Shown here piece after piece: positions 17,464 to 26,763 of a DNA stretch of 36,579 nt. Made by a program: the position numbers and the translations under genes. The stretch is from Acidisphaera sp. S103 (GTDB taxonomy: Bacteria; Pseudomonadota; Alphaproteobacteria; Acetobacterales; Acetobacteraceae), in NCBI RefSeq assembly GCF_009765975.1, contig NZ_LMUJ01000048.1:1-36579 (forward strand), given 5' to 3'. Within the stretch, counting starts at the first letter, position 1, and every line of letters begins with the position of its first letter. Under the pieces are notes generated by a model. The model searched no databases, had not been told where the DNA came from, and saw only the letters and a list, made by a program, of their open reading frames with translations.

Positions 17464-18642
17464 TTGGCGGTAGCCGACAAGGATCAACTTATCGAGGCGA
17501 CGCCAGCCGAGCAGGACCAACTTATCGGGGCGACGTCAACCGACTCGATGTCCACGCCGCCCCGGGTGTTTCACGCTACCCGGGCGCAACGCTTCGCACT
17601 GATCATCGGCCTGCTGGTGGTGTTCTGGCTGGCGTTGCAGTTGTTCGCCTCGGTCCTCGCGCCGTTCGTCGCGGCGGCGGTCATCGCCTATGCGCTCGAT
17701 CCGGCGGCGACGCGGTTGACCAGGCTGGGCCTGCCCCGGGGCGCCGCCGCGCTGCTGATGATCCTGGCGGTGATCGCCGCGGTGCTGCTGTTCGCGCTGC
17801 TGCTGTATCCGCTGGTGATCGTTCAGGTCGGGCTGCTGGTGAACCGCATCCCGCAATACGCCACGCTGGTGCAAGGCTGGGCGCGGGAGATGCTGACCCA
17901 TCTGCAAGAGAATTTCGGCCCCGACGTGGTCAACGACAAACTGCGCGACCTGGTCAGCGGCCAGGCCGGATCGATGCTCAGCATCCTGCTTTCCACCGTC
18001 ACCGGCGTCCTGGGCAGCGGTTTCGCCATCTTCAACCTGCTGTCGCTGGCCGTGGTCACGCCGGTGGTCGGGTTCTATCTGCTGCGGGACTGGCCGAAAG
18101 TGGTGCGGATGGTGGATTCCTGGTTGCCGTACCGCTACCGGGACGTGATCCGAGCGCAGGCGCGGGAAGTCGACCGTATCCTGTCCGCCTGGGTGCGCGG
18201 TCAGGCGCTGTGCTGCCTGCTCCTCGCGCTGTACTATGCGGCCAGCCTGACGGTCGCGGGCCTGGACCTGGGGCTGATCGTCGGACTGATGGCGGGACTG
18301 CTGTCCTTCATTCCCTATGTCGGATCGATCGCCGGCGGTGTCACCGCGCTCGGCCTGGCGCTGGCCCAATTCCCGCATTGGCGGGGAGTCGTGGTGGTCG
18401 GCGCCGTGTTGATCATCGGACAAATCCTGGAAGGTTACGTGATCTATCCGCGCTTCCTGGGGGATCGGGTGGAATTGCCGGCGGTGTGGGTCATCTTCGC
18501 CCTGTTCGCCGGTGGCGCGGCGTTCGGCTTCCTGGGCGTGATGATGGCGGTGCCGGTGGCGGCGACGATCGGCGTGCTCGCACGCTTTTGGCTGCGCCGT
18601 TATCTGGCGAGTCCGCTGTACCTCGATCCGCCGTCCGTCTGA
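17464..18642 (+). CDS. perM: PerM/AI-2E-family transporter (392 aa)
   Basis: An integral membrane protein with about eight hydrophobic segments (first at about 40-75, starting FALIIGLLVVFWLALQLFAS). The central cytoplasmic/periplasmic domain includes the LPYRYRD-type turn, and the C-terminal part has SFIPYVGSIAGGVTALGLAL and ILEGYVIYPRFLGDRVELPA, typical of the AI-2E family. I take the TTG at 17464 as the start because GGGAG lies at a good distance; an ATG at 17548 has no ribosome-binding site but would give a family-typical N-terminus. The extra 28 residues consist of a short tandem repeat, described separately. Its stop overlaps the start of hda by one base. The substrate is unknown. Confidence 0.85.
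   Translation: MAVADKDQLIEATPAEQDQLIGATSTDSMSTPPRVFHATRAQRFALIIGLLVVFWLALQLFASVLAPFVAAAVIAYALDPAATRLTRLGLPRGAAALLMILAVIAAVLLFALLLYPLVIVQVGLLVNRIPQYATLVQGWAREMLTHLQENFGPDVVNDKLRDLVSGQAGSMLSILLSTVTGVLGSGFAIFNLLSLAVVTPVVGFYLLRDWPKVVRMVDSWLPYRYRDVIRAQAREVDRILSAWVRGQALCCLLLALYYAASLTVAGLDLGLIVGLMAGLLSFIPYVGSIAGGVTALGLALAQFPHWRGVVVVGAVLIIGQILEGYVIYPRFLGDRVELPAVWVIFALFAGGAAFGFLGVMMAVPVAATIGVLARFWLRRYLASPLYLDPPSV
17482..17547 (+). repeat. Two-copy 33-bp imperfect tandem repeat at the perM 5' end
   Basis: Unit 1 (17482-17514) and unit 2 (17515-17547) share GATCAACTTATCGAGGCGAC versus GACCAACTTATCGGGGCGAC as their first 20 bases and then diverge. In the perM frame they read DQLIEATPAEQ and DQLIGATSTDS. 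They lie exactly between the TTG start at 17464 and the in-frame ATG at 17548. Confidence 0.8.
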
Positions 18643-19412
18643 TGCCGTCCGAACGCCTGCAACTGCTGCTGCCGTTTCCGTACGCGCCTGGCTATGACGC
18701 TCGGGATTTCCTGCCGGCGGCTTCCAACCGGGAGGCGCTGGCATGGCTGGATGCCGACTGGCCGGATCGACGGCTGGCGCTGTTCGGGCCGGCCGGATGC
18801 GGCAAGTCGCACCTGCTGCACATCTGGGCGGAGCGGAGCGGTGCCCGGATTCTGACCGGCCAGATGCTGACCGAACAGACGCTGCCGGAGCTGGACGACA
18901 TGTCCGGGAACGGCGCGCTGGCACTGGACGACGCGGATACCGCCCGTCCGGATACGGTTTTGCTGCATCTGCTCAACACAGCGCGCGACCGGGGCCTGCG
19001 CGTCGTGCTGGCGGGCCGTGCGGCGCCGTCGCGCTGGCCGGTTCGCCTGGCCGACCTGTCCAGCCGGTTGCGCGCCATCACCGCGGTGGAAATCCGGCCG
19101 CCGAGTGACGATCTGCTGGCCGCCTTGCTGGTGCATCTGTTGGCCGACCGGCAATTGAACGTGGCACAGCCGGTGCAAGACTGGCTGCTCACCCGCCTGC
19201 CTCGATCACCGTCGGTGTTGCGACAGGTGGTGGCGCAACTGGACCGCACCAGCCTGGTGGTTGGCAAGCCGATCACCCGCGCGCTGGCCGCCGGTATCCT
19301 GGCGGACGGCGGTTTTGCGATCGCCGAGGGCGATGAATCCGCCATTGCGGATGGCGATGAAGTTTCTATGTCAGGGGTTGACCCCTCCTCCCAGCCGCCC
19401 GGCTTCCTGTAA
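18642..19412 (+). CDS. hda: DnaA-homologous regulatory ATPase Hda/HdaA (256 aa)
   Basis: Hda promotes ATP hydrolysis by DnaA bound to the sliding clamp, limiting re-initiation of replication. The protein has the AAA+ Walker [13 protein letters not shown] at 49-60, a short Walker B-like LALDDADT near 90-100, and Sensor regions, but no DnaA domain IV helix-turn-helix. The [10 protein letters not shown] start (6-16) fits the clamp-binding N-terminal motif. There is a C-terminal tail of about 30 residues beyond the last AAA+ helix with EGDES and DGDE acidic repeats. The ATG shares one base with the perM stop, implying coupled translation. This is the HdaA context known from alphaproteobacteria. 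Confidence 0.88.
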   Translation: MPSERLQLLLPFPYAPGYDARDFLPAASNREALAWLDADWPDRRLALFGPAGCGKSHLLHIWAERSGARILTGQMLTEQTLPELDDMSGNGALALDDADTARPDTVLLHLLNTARDRGLRVVLAGRAAPSRWPVRLADLSSRLRAITAVEIRPPSDDLLAALLVHLLADRQLNVAQPVQDWLLTRLPRSPSVLRQVVAQLDRTSLVVGKPITRALAAGILADGGFAIAEGDESAIADGDEVSMSGVDPSSQPPGFL

Positions 19413-19444
19413 GGTGGCCCTTGTCACACGAAGGGACCGGACTC

Positions 19445-21739
19445 ATGGTGCTTAAGGCCGATACCGCGGAGCTGATGGAACGGGCGACACGGCCGGATGG
19501 AAAACCCGCCCCATCCAGGCAGGCCAAGGCAAAAGACCGGCAACGCGCCGAACCGCAGGTGGCCGAATCCCCAGCGGTCGAACCCACCGTCGCCCTGGAC
19601 AGCCCGGACCGCTTCATCAACCGGGAGCTGTCGTGGCTCGATTTCAACCATCGCGTCCTTGAGGAAGCCGAGAATCCGCGCCACCCGTTGTTGGAACGGC
19701 TGCGCTTCCTGTCGATCAGCGCCTCCAACCTCGATGAGTTCTATTCCGTCCGCGTCGCTGCGCTGATCGGGCAGGCGAAGGCTGGCGCGACGCTGGTCTC
19801 GGCTGACGGCCGCACGGCGGCGCAGCAGTTGACCGCCATCAAGCAGCGCGCCGAACTGCTGCTGGCCGACCAGCAGCGCGTCCTTGGCACATTGCTCGAC
19901 CTGCTGCGCGGGGCCGGGGTCGTGTTGTGCCACACCGACACGCTGTCCGACGACGATAAATCCTGGCTGGATGCCTGCTTCATGGAGCGGGTTTTCCCCG
20001 TGGTCACTCCGCTGGCGGTCGATCCGGCGCATCCGTTCCCGTTCATCTCCAATTTCGGGCTGGTGCTGGCGCTGCATCTGGTGCGGGAGGACGACGGGTT
20101 GCCGATGCGCGGCCTGCTGCCGCTGCCCAGCCAGATCGAGCGTTTCGTGCGCCTGCCGGCCGGCAATCCCGGGGACCCGATTCGCTTCATCCTGCTGGAC
20201 GACCTGGTCGTGCTGTTCCTCGACCGGCTGTTTCCCGGCTTCCGCCTGACCGGCCATGGCCTGTTTCGGGTGATCCGCGACACCGACGTGGAATTCGAGG
20301 AAGAGGCCGAGGATCTGGTGCGATCTTACGAGACCGCCCTGAAGCGCCGTCGCCGCGGGGTGTCGATCCACCTGGAGATCGCCGCCGGCATGCCGCAGGA
20401 ACTGCGTGACCTGGTGATCGACGAACTCGACGCTGCGCCGGATGAGATCCATGACGACCAGCGTCTGCTGGGCCTGGCCGACACGAAGCAGATGATCGTC
20501 GACGACCGGCACGACCTGCTGTTCGCACCATATACGCCGCGCTTTCCCGAACGCATCCGCGATTTCGGCGGCGATTGCTTCGCGGCGATCCGGGCGAAGG
20601 ACATCATCGTCCATCATCCGTATGAAAGCTTCGACGTGGTGGTGCAGTTCCTGCGCCAGGCTGCCCAGGATCCGGCGGTGATCGCCATCAAGCAGACGCT
20701 GTACCGTACCAGTCGCGACAGCACGATCGTCAACGCGCTGATCGAGGCATCGGAGGCCGGCAAGTCGGTCACCGCTATGGTGGAGCTGCGTGCCCGTTTC
20801 GACGAAGAGGCGAATATCCGGTTGGCCCGGCGTATGGAAGCTGCGGGCGTCCAGGTGGTCTACGGGTTCACCGAATTGAAGACTCATGCGAAACTATCGC
20901 TGGTGGTGCGACGGGAAGCGGGTGCGATCCGGTCGTATGCCCATTTCGGTACCGGAAATTACCATCCGATTACGGCGCGTATCTATACCGACCTGAGCTT
21001 CTTCACCACCGATCCGGCGCTGACGCGCGATTCCGCCCGCCTGTTCAACTTCATGACTGGCTATGCCCGTCCGGAGATCATGGAGGAACTGGGTTTCAGT
21101 CCGCTTACGACACGGGCGAAACTTCTGGCCCTGATACACAAGGAAATCGCTTTCGCGCGCGACGGGAAGCCCGCGACCATCTGGCTGAAGATGAACAGCC
21201 TGACCGACGTCGCATTGATCGATGCGTTGTATGAGGCATCCCAAGCGGGGGTGAAGGTCATGGGCGTGATTCGCGGTATCTGCTGCCTGCGCCCCGGCGT
21301 GCCCGGCCTGTCCGACAATATCCGCATCAAATCGATCGTCGGCCGCTTCCTGGAACACGGCCGTGTCTACGCCTTCGGCAACGGCCGCCCGTTGCCCAGC
21401 CGTCATGCCAGGGTCTTTATCAGCTCCGCCGACTGGATGGAGCGTAACATGGACTGGCGCGTCGAAACCCTGGTGCCCATCCATAACCCCACCGTCCATG
21501 CCCAGGTGCTGGACCAGATCATGGTGATCAATCTGAAAGACTCGCTGCAATCATGGGAACTCAACGCCGATGGCGCCTGGACGCGTGTCGAGCCCGGCCG
21601 CCAGGCGGTTTCGGTGCATGACTACTTCATGACCAATCCGTCCCTGTCCGGTCGTGGATCGGCGCTGCATGGACCGCCCGTGGCCGTACCGTCCCCGCTG
21701 ATGGGGACAAAGCGGCAGGACCGGGTGACGCAGGATTGA
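19445..21739 (+). CDS. ppk: Polyphosphate kinase 1 (764 aa)
   Basis: Ppk1 builds inorganic polyphosphate from ATP. The N-terminal domain begins near residue 56 with [20 protein letters not shown], the middle contains [20 protein letters not shown], and the active-site histidines are His481 in [10 protein letters not shown] and His500 in [11 protein letters not shown], matching the phosphorylated and second histidines of the family (spaced 19 apart as in Escherichia coli). [16 protein letters not shown] and [16 protein letters not shown] regions complete the C-terminal domains. I start at the ATG at 19445 (AAGGGA upstream). A 55-residue, charged, Pro-rich N-terminal extension precedes the conserved part. 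ppx lies 3 bases downstream. Confidence 0.95.
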   Translation: MVLKADTAELMERATRPDGKPAPSRQAKAKDRQRAEPQVAESPAVEPTVALDSPDRFINRELSWLDFNHRVLEEAENPRHPLLERLRFLSISASNLDEFYSVRVAALIGQAKAGATLVSADGRTAAQQLTAIKQRAELLLADQQRVLGTLLDLLRGAGVVLCHTDTLSDDDKSWLDACFMERVFPVVTPLAVDPAHPFPFISNFGLVLALHLVREDDGLPMRGLLPLPSQIERFVRLPAGNPGDPIRFILLDDLVVLFLDRLFPGFRLTGHGLFRVIRDTDVEFEEEAEDLVRSYETALKRRRRGVSIHLEIAAGMPQELRDLVIDELDAAPDEIHDDQRLLGLADTKQMIVDDRHDLLFAPYTPRFPERIRDFGGDCFAAIRAKDIIVHHPYESFDVVVQFLRQAAQDPAVIAIKQTLYRTSRDSTIVNALIEASEAGKSVTAMVELRARFDEEANIRLARRMEAAGVQVVYGFTELKTHAKLSLVVRREAGAIRSYAHFGTGNYHPITARIYTDLSFFTTDPALTRDSARLFNFMTGYARPEIMEELGFSPLTTRAKLLALIHKEIAFARDGKPATIWLKMNSLTDVALIDALYEASQAGVKVMGVIRGICCLRPGVPGLSDNIRIKSIVGRFLEHGRVYAFGNGRPLPSRHARVFISSADWMERNMDWRVETLVPIHNPTVHAQVLDQIMVINLKDSLQSWELNADGAWTRVEPGRQAVSVHDYFMTNPSLSGRGSALHGPPVAVPSPLMGTKRQDRVTQD

Positions 21740-21742
21740 TGC

Positions 21743-23251
21743 ATGTCCTTTCCCATGCCTCCTAAATTACCGCGTTGCGGTGTCGTCGATCTTGGGTCCA
21801 ACTCTGTCCGGCTTGTGGTGTATGAAGGCCACACCCGCAATCCGATGCCGATCTTCAACGAAAAGGCGGTGCTGCGGCTGGGCCGAGGTTTGCAGACGAC
21901 CGGACGGCTGAACGAGGAAGGCATGGCGCAGGCGCTGACGGTCATGCATCGGTATCACGCCGTGGCGCGCGCCATGGGTGCCCAGCCGTTCGAGGTGTTG
22001 GCGACGGCGGCGGTGCGCGACGCCGACAATGGGCCGGCCTTCGTCGAATCCCTGCGCGACCGGCTGCCGAACGTGCCGATCCACATCCTGTCCGGGGCCG
22101 AGGAAGCGGCTTACTCCGCCGACGGCATGCTGTGCGGCATCCCCGCCGCGGACGGTGTGCTCGCGGATATCGGCGGCGGCTCGCTGGAGGTCGTGCGGCT
22201 GGTCGACGGTACGCGCGGACCGTCGCAAACGTTGCGGCTGGGCGTGATTCGGCTCGCGGAGCGGTCGGGCGGCGAGCCGGTGCGGGCTCGGGCGATCGCC
22301 GAGGAAGATCTGCAAACCGTGCCGTGGCTTGGCCAGGCGGCCGGCAGTGACCTGTACCTGGTCGGCGGCGCCTGGCGCGCTTTGGCCCGCATCCACATGG
22401 CGCAGACCAGCTATCCGCTGAACATGGTGCATCACTACACGATCGGGCGGGAGGAAGCGCGCGACCTGGCCGGGCTGATTTCCACCGCGCCGCGCAAGGT
22501 GCTGGAACGACTGCCCGGCGCGCCGCGCCGCCGCGTCGACGACCTGCCGTTCGCCGCCGTGGCACTGCGCCGGCTGCTGCGGGTGACCGCCGCCCGTCGG
22601 GTGATCTTCAGCGCCAGCGGCCTGCGCGAAGGTTGGTTCATGCGACGGATGCCGCGGGAGATCCAGGAGCAGGATCCGTTGCTCAGCGCGGCCTATGAAC
22701 TCGCCGCCCGGCATGGGCGCGATCCGTCATTGCCGCCGGCGCTGATGGCGTGGACCCAGCCGCTGTTCCCGCGTGAGACCGCGATGGCCGAGAGGCTGCG
22801 GGAGGCGATGTGCTGGATGTCCGACATCGGCAGCCACGACCATCCGGAATTCCGCGCCGAACAGGCGTTCCTGCGGGTCCTGCGCCAGCCCGGCGTCGGG
22901 CTGGATCACCATGCTCGGGCGTTCCTGGCGTTGGCTGTCGCGCTGCGGTACGAGGCGGAATCGGATGCCGCCTTCCTGCGCCCGTCTCGCCTGCTGCTGG
23001 ATATCGAGACGGCGAACCGGGCGGAGATACTGGGGATCGCGCTGCGGCTGGCCTATACGCTGTCGGCCGGCACCAAGGATCTGCTGGCTGGGACACGGCT
23101 GCGGATCGAGGGGCCCAGGCTGCTGTTGCTGCTGCGGGAGAACAGCGGCGTGTTCGCCGGGGAAAGCGTGATCCGTCGGCTGGAACGGCTGGCCCAGGCT
23201 GTCGGGCTGCAAGCCGCGGCGGAACGGGACGTGATGGCGGCCGCGGAATGA
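21743..23251 (+). CDS. ppx: Exopolyphosphatase, Ppx/GppA family (502 aa)
   Basis: Ppx removes terminal phosphates from polyphosphate; GppA members hydrolyse pppGpp. The ASKHA-type ATPase fold is evident: VVDLGSNSVRLVVYE at 14-28, LATAAVRDADNGPAF, HILSGAEEAAYSADG, and ADIGGGSLEVVRLVDG. The second half (from about 300) is the extended C-terminal helical, HD-related region of longer Ppx proteins, ending in LQAAAERDVMAAAE. Being directly after ppk and cotranscribed, it most likely balances polyphosphate levels. The start is the ATG four bases past the ppk stop; the next gene's ATG overlaps its stop. Confidence 0.93.
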   Translation: MSFPMPPKLPRCGVVDLGSNSVRLVVYEGHTRNPMPIFNEKAVLRLGRGLQTTGRLNEEGMAQALTVMHRYHAVARAMGAQPFEVLATAAVRDADNGPAFVESLRDRLPNVPIHILSGAEEAAYSADGMLCGIPAADGVLADIGGGSLEVVRLVDGTRGPSQTLRLGVIRLAERSGGEPVRARAIAEEDLQTVPWLGQAAGSDLYLVGGAWRALARIHMAQTSYPLNMVHHYTIGREEARDLAGLISTAPRKVLERLPGAPRRRVDDLPFAAVALRRLLRVTAARRVIFSASGLREGWFMRRMPREIQEQDPLLSAAYELAARHGRDPSLPPALMAWTQPLFPRETAMAERLREAMCWMSDIGSHDHPEFRAEQAFLRVLRQPGVGLDHHARAFLALAVALRYEAESDAAFLRPSRLLLDIETANRAEILGIALRLAYTLSAGTKDLLAGTRLRIEGPRLLLLLRENSGVFAGESVIRRLERLAQAVGLQAAAERDVMAAAE

Positions 23252-23733
23252 TCCGGTGCGCCCGTCCCGGCGAGGCGGGCGCAGTGCGCGGCGTCGTGCT
23301 GTCGGCTTACGAGCGCTATGTGGCGGTGATCGGAACCGAACCGGGGCCGATGCTGGACGATTACGCGGTTCGGATCGCGGCGGGTCAGGTGTGGGTGCTG
23401 GAGGACGCGGGCGCGATTGCCGGTATCTTGGTGCTGGAGAACGGCCCCGATTGTTTCTTGCTCGACAATATCGCGATCCGGCCGGATCGGCAGGGGCGAG
23501 GGCTCGGTCGGCTGCTGCTGGATTTCTCCGAGGCGGAAGCGGTGCGGTGCGGGTGGGGGGCGATTACGCTGTACACGCATGTGCTGATGGTTGAGAATAT
23601 CGCGATCTATGCGGCGCGGGGGTATGTCGAGCGAGAACGCCGGACGGAGAAGGGGTTCGATCGGGTGTATATGGAGAAGCCGCTCATTGGCTCATCTGCT
23701 GATCTATCGGCGACGAATACCAAAACGCACTGA
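23248..23733 (+). CDS. GNAT-family N-acetyltransferase (161 aa)
   Basis: The acetyl-CoA-binding motif A appears at about residues 75-90 as NIAIRPDRQGRGLGRLLL, with Q-x-x-G-x-G spacing, followed by the motif B region NIAIYAARGYVERERR and a final YMEKPL. This is a compact single-domain GNAT enzyme that acetylates an unidentified substrate (amine or protein N-terminus). The ATG overlaps the ppx stop by four bases (ATGA), so it is the distal gene of the ppk-ppx transcript. The last 15 residues are polar and probably flexible. Function in polyphosphate metabolism is not implied by the family. Confidence 0.88.
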   Translation: MIRCARPGEAGAVRGVVLSAYERYVAVIGTEPGPMLDDYAVRIAAGQVWVLEDAGAIAGILVLENGPDCFLLDNIAIRPDRQGRGLGRLLLDFSEAEAVRCGWGAITLYTHVLMVENIAIYAARGYVERERRTEKGFDRVYMEKPLIGSSADLSATNTKTH

Positions 23734-23949
23734 CCTCTACCCGCATCATTGCCGGGCGCATTCAGTCGGAGTCATGACGAGGCCATGCGACGGGTGAGAT
23801 GGCCCGGACAGACGCTCGGCCTTGACGAACCAAGGGGCCGCGCGAACCGAATAAGTTTGTCCCGCCGCCAAAACCCATCCTAAGCTTCCCGCCAGCGCCC
23901 CCAATCAAAATCAAACCGGCGCGGACATAGGACCCTGGGGAGGGAACTG

Positions 23950-25329
23950 ATGGCGGAGCGTATAACCTACGACGGGGTCATGGCGGCCCGCATCGACCGC
24001 CTGCCGTTGACGCGGGTGCAGTGGCAACTCGCGATCCTGGTGGAGGTCACCTGGGGCTTTATCATCTTCGATACGGACGGCATCGGCGCCAGGCTGTATC
24101 CGTTCGTCTGGCGCCCCAACCACATCATCGACGTGGTGCAATACGCGGTGATCCAGGCGCTTCAGGTCGGGTTGGGCATCCTGCTGGGTGTCTACATCAT
24201 GAGCTTCGTGGCCGACCGGTACGGCCGCCGCCCGGCGATCCTATTGGCGACCCTGCTGGGCGGCCTTTGCATCTGGCCCTTCGCCTACGTCACCAATTTC
24301 GGCTGGATGGTGGTGCTGTCCGTCCTCAGCACCCTCGGCGTCGGCGGGATCGTCGCGACCCACTCGGTCTACCTCTCCGAGATGACCTCACCCGACGTCC
24401 GCAACCGGGTACTGTTGACCTCCCAGGCTGTGACCGCCGTGGTCGCGGTGGGCGTCAACCTGCTCGCCTTCGCCTGGATCCCCAGCAACTGGCAGCTCTT
24501 CCTGTGGGTTAGCGCGGCGATCGAGATCGCGATCCTGCTGCCGCTGCTCTACTGGAAACTGCCCGAATCGCCCCGCTGGCTGGAGGCCCATGGCCGGCAC
24601 GAGGAAGCCGAACAGGCGATGGTGCTCTACGAACGGCGCTGCCAAGCGGCGTCGGCCGCGCCGCTGCCGCCGCCCAACCCGGTGCTGGATCGGGTGATCG
24701 GCGCCGCCGGCGGATCGTGGACCGAATTGTTCACCAACCCGCAATATCGCAGCCGCACCTGGCTGCTGATTGTCGTCTGGCTGCTGGCCTATGCCGGGCT
24801 GATCTACGGCGTGGGCGCGTTCGCGGCGGTGTTCATGGTCGATCACGGCGGCAATGCGCATTTCGTCTTCCTGACGATCGCCATCGCCTACGCCGCATTG
24901 TTCGCCGGCTTCCTGGTGAACGCCCGCTTGGGTGAGCGGGTCGAGCGGCGCGAAGTCATATTCTTCTCCGGCGTGCTGTTCGCGGCGTCCTGGACCGTGG
25001 CGTGGATGGTGCCCAATTTGTGGGTCATCGCCGCCTGCTACATCGTCAGCCGGGTCGGAACCGGGTTGTTTCTGTTCAATCTGTACAACTACACGGCGGT
25101 CGCCTACCCGACTCGCATCCGGTCGAAAGCGTTCGCGTGGACCGACGGCCTGGGTCACCTCGGCGCCTGGGCGGGGGTGACCTTGCTGGGGCCGCTCTAC
25201 GCATTTGGACCGGATCATCTGGGCTGGATCCTGTGGATCATCATCCCCGGCGCCCTATTGCCGGCTGTGCTGATCCGCTTTGGCGGCATTCGCCAGGCGC
25301 GAGCGGTGCTGGAGCAAATCTCGACGTAA
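23950..25329 (+). CDS. Major facilitator superfamily transporter, sugar-porter-like (459 aa)
   Basis: About twelve hydrophobic helices are visible. The loop 2-3 signature DRYGRRPA is at about 89-96, LYWKLPESPRWLEAHGR follows helix 6 as in sugar and metabolite:proton symporters of the MFS, and the second half has YPTRIRSKAFAW at the loop 10-11 position. This pattern is typical of the aromatic acid/sugar group, so the substrate may be an organic acid or sugar; I cannot narrow it further. GGGGAGGGAA lies before the ATG. About 216 bases upstream have no gene and must contain its promoter. It faces the KpsC-like gene tail to tail with a 7-base gap. Confidence 0.9.
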   Translation: MAERITYDGVMAARIDRLPLTRVQWQLAILVEVTWGFIIFDTDGIGARLYPFVWRPNHIIDVVQYAVIQALQVGLGILLGVYIMSFVADRYGRRPAILLATLLGGLCIWPFAYVTNFGWMVVLSVLSTLGVGGIVATHSVYLSEMTSPDVRNRVLLTSQAVTAVVAVGVNLLAFAWIPSNWQLFLWVSAAIEIAILLPLLYWKLPESPRWLEAHGRHEEAEQAMVLYERRCQAASAAPLPPPNPVLDRVIGAAGGSWTELFTNPQYRSRTWLLIVVWLLAYAGLIYGVGAFAAVFMVDHGGNAHFVFLTIAIAYAALFAGFLVNARLGERVERREVIFFSGVLFAASWTVAWMVPNLWVIAACYIVSRVGTGLFLFNLYNYTAVAYPTRIRSKAFAWTDGLGHLGAWAGVTLLGPLYAFGPDHLGWILWIIIPGALLPAVLIRFGGIRQARAVLEQIST

Positions 25330-25336
25330 GCCGGGT

Positions 25337-26440
25337 TCAACCCCTGGTTGGCGCCGGCCGGGGTATCCGGTCGGTGTCGATCTCCTGGTAGTTCCAGAAA
25401 CTGTCCAGCGCGATGCGCAGCCGGTTCGGCTTCGGCCGCAGCCGCATACCGTCCGCCGCGCTGACCGGGGCGTGCGGCGCCAGGACCACGCGCCAGAAAT
25501 CCGGAGTCAGCACCGTGTCGTCCATCGAGGCATGGGACGTGGCATCGGGCGTCGTCCCTCGCCACCCCAGATGGATCGGCAGCGGTGCCAGTGCATGCAC
25601 GTGCTTGCCGAAATAGGGTGCCTCATGGGCCAGTCCGGAGTTCACCGTCAGCACCGCGCTGATCTGCGGCAACGACAGCATCCGGTAGACATTGTCCTCG
25701 ATTACGCCGATCACGCGGGTTGGTGCCGCGGCGGCGACTTCGAGCAGCGAATGATGCCGGTCCAGCGGGTGCGGTTTCAGCACCACGGCCGGGTAACGGG
25801 CGCAGATTGCGTGGATTTCCGCTGTCCTTGGCATCGCATCGAAGAATCGGCCATCGACGATCTGGGTCGAATCGAACCGCCGCTGGCCGGCGACCAGCAG
25901 CGTGTTGTCCGGAACCCGAGCCTCGGAGATGAAGCGGCACATCGCCTCCCGCAGGCCGGCGGTGGTGAATATCTCGCTTTCATGGACCGCCATCGACAGC
26001 AGTGCCGCCTGGGTTTCCGCGACCGAGGCGCGCGCCGCGAACAGCAGATCGTCCAGGAAACGCACCGGATGCAGTCGCAGGTCGATATACGGCACCGCCT
26101 GGTCGTCCAGCAGGCGGACCAGCCAGGGCGGCATCTCGTAACCGATGCAAAATCGCCGGCGCAGGCGTTCGAGGATCGGGCCGGGGTCGGGCAACCGGTC
26201 GTGGATGCAGGCCCAGTACGCGTCCGCCTCGGTCCGTGGGCGCAGGGCTTCGATCCAATCCGTCAACGGGGCGGCCGTCAGCGCTTCCGACGGCAGGCTC
26301 GATGCGAGATAGATCGGACGCTTGATGGCATTCCACAACCACAGGGTGGGACGATCGGTCCCGCCCGGCCGGCCGTTGCCATCCGGGCGCAGCAGATCGC
26401 CGACGACGATCGCACCCTCGATCACGATCGTGCCGGTCAT
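25337..26440 (-). CDS. Capsule-polysaccharide (KpsC/KpsS-like) glycosyltransferase (367 aa)
   Basis: The second half matches the capsule-biosynthesis Kdo-transferase family: VVLKPHPLDRHHS at about 219-231, a strand-turn GVIEDNVYRMLSLP, then VLTVNSGLAHEAPYFGKHVH at about 263-281. The first half has YEMPPWLVRLLDDQAVPYID and LRLHPVRFLDDLLFAAR, also seen in these proteins. It is cytoplasmic with no membrane segment. Real KpsC proteins carry two such domains; this is a single-domain form outside any visible capsule locus. The preceding minus-strand gene (26437-26685) overlaps its start by four bases, so the two are translated together. Its acceptor and sugar are unknown. Confidence 0.72.
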   Translation of the reverse strand: MTGTIVIEGAIVVGDLLRPDGNGRPGGTDRPTLWLWNAIKRPIYLASSLPSEALTAAPLTDWIEALRPRTEADAYWACIHDRLPDPGPILERLRRRFCIGYEMPPWLVRLLDDQAVPYIDLRLHPVRFLDDLLFAARASVAETQAALLSMAVHESEIFTTAGLREAMCRFISEARVPDNTLLVAGQRRFDSTQIVDGRFFDAMPRTAEIHAICARYPAVVLKPHPLDRHHSLLEVAAAAPTRVIGVIEDNVYRMLSLPQISAVLTVNSGLAHEAPYFGKHVHALAPLPIHLGWRGTTPDATSHASMDDTVLTPDFWRVVLAPHAPVSAADGMRLRPKPNRLRIALDSFWNYQEIDTDRIPRPAPTRG

Positions 26441-26685
26441 GTCAACAGATGCTGCAGCGATGCCGCGATCTTTGCCGGGGATGTGACGCCGGCCGCCGAT
26501 GCCACACTGGCCAAGGACGACGTCACCGACTGAGACGGGCCGCCGTGATGGTGATGGTCATGCACCGACCCTGTCTGGGCATCCAGTTCCTGACCGAAGC
26601 TGGTCGCCGGAGGTGTCGATGTGATCCCCTGCGACCCAAGCTGCTGGGAAGCCGGCGACACGCCATTCACCGCGCTGATCGACAT
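26437..26685 (-). CDS. Histidine-rich small protein (82 aa) coupled to the KpsC-like gene
   Basis: AGGAAAAG precedes the ATG at 26683-26685, and the stop overlaps the start of the glycosyltransferase (ATGA). The product begins MSISAVNGVSPASQQLGSQG, is Ser/Gln/Thr-rich and low in hydrophobic residues, and has a VHDHHHHGGPSQS cluster at about 41-53 that could bind metal. The end forms a likely helix, SPAKIAASLQHLLT. I see no signal peptide. Small proteins with a DHHHHG cluster sit in other alphaproteobacterial genomes, but I cannot name a family. Functional link to the neighbour is only by coupling. Confidence 0.7.
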   Translation of the reverse strand: MSISAVNGVSPASQQLGSQGITSTPPATSFGQELDAQTGSVHDHHHHGGPSQSVTSSLASVASAAGVTSPAKIAASLQHLLT

Positions 26686-26763
26686 GGTTCTTTTCCTGTG
26701 ACTGGCCCGAGGGCCGATGGACAGCCACCGGGCTTTAGCAGGCAGACCTTAACGAACGGTGAA

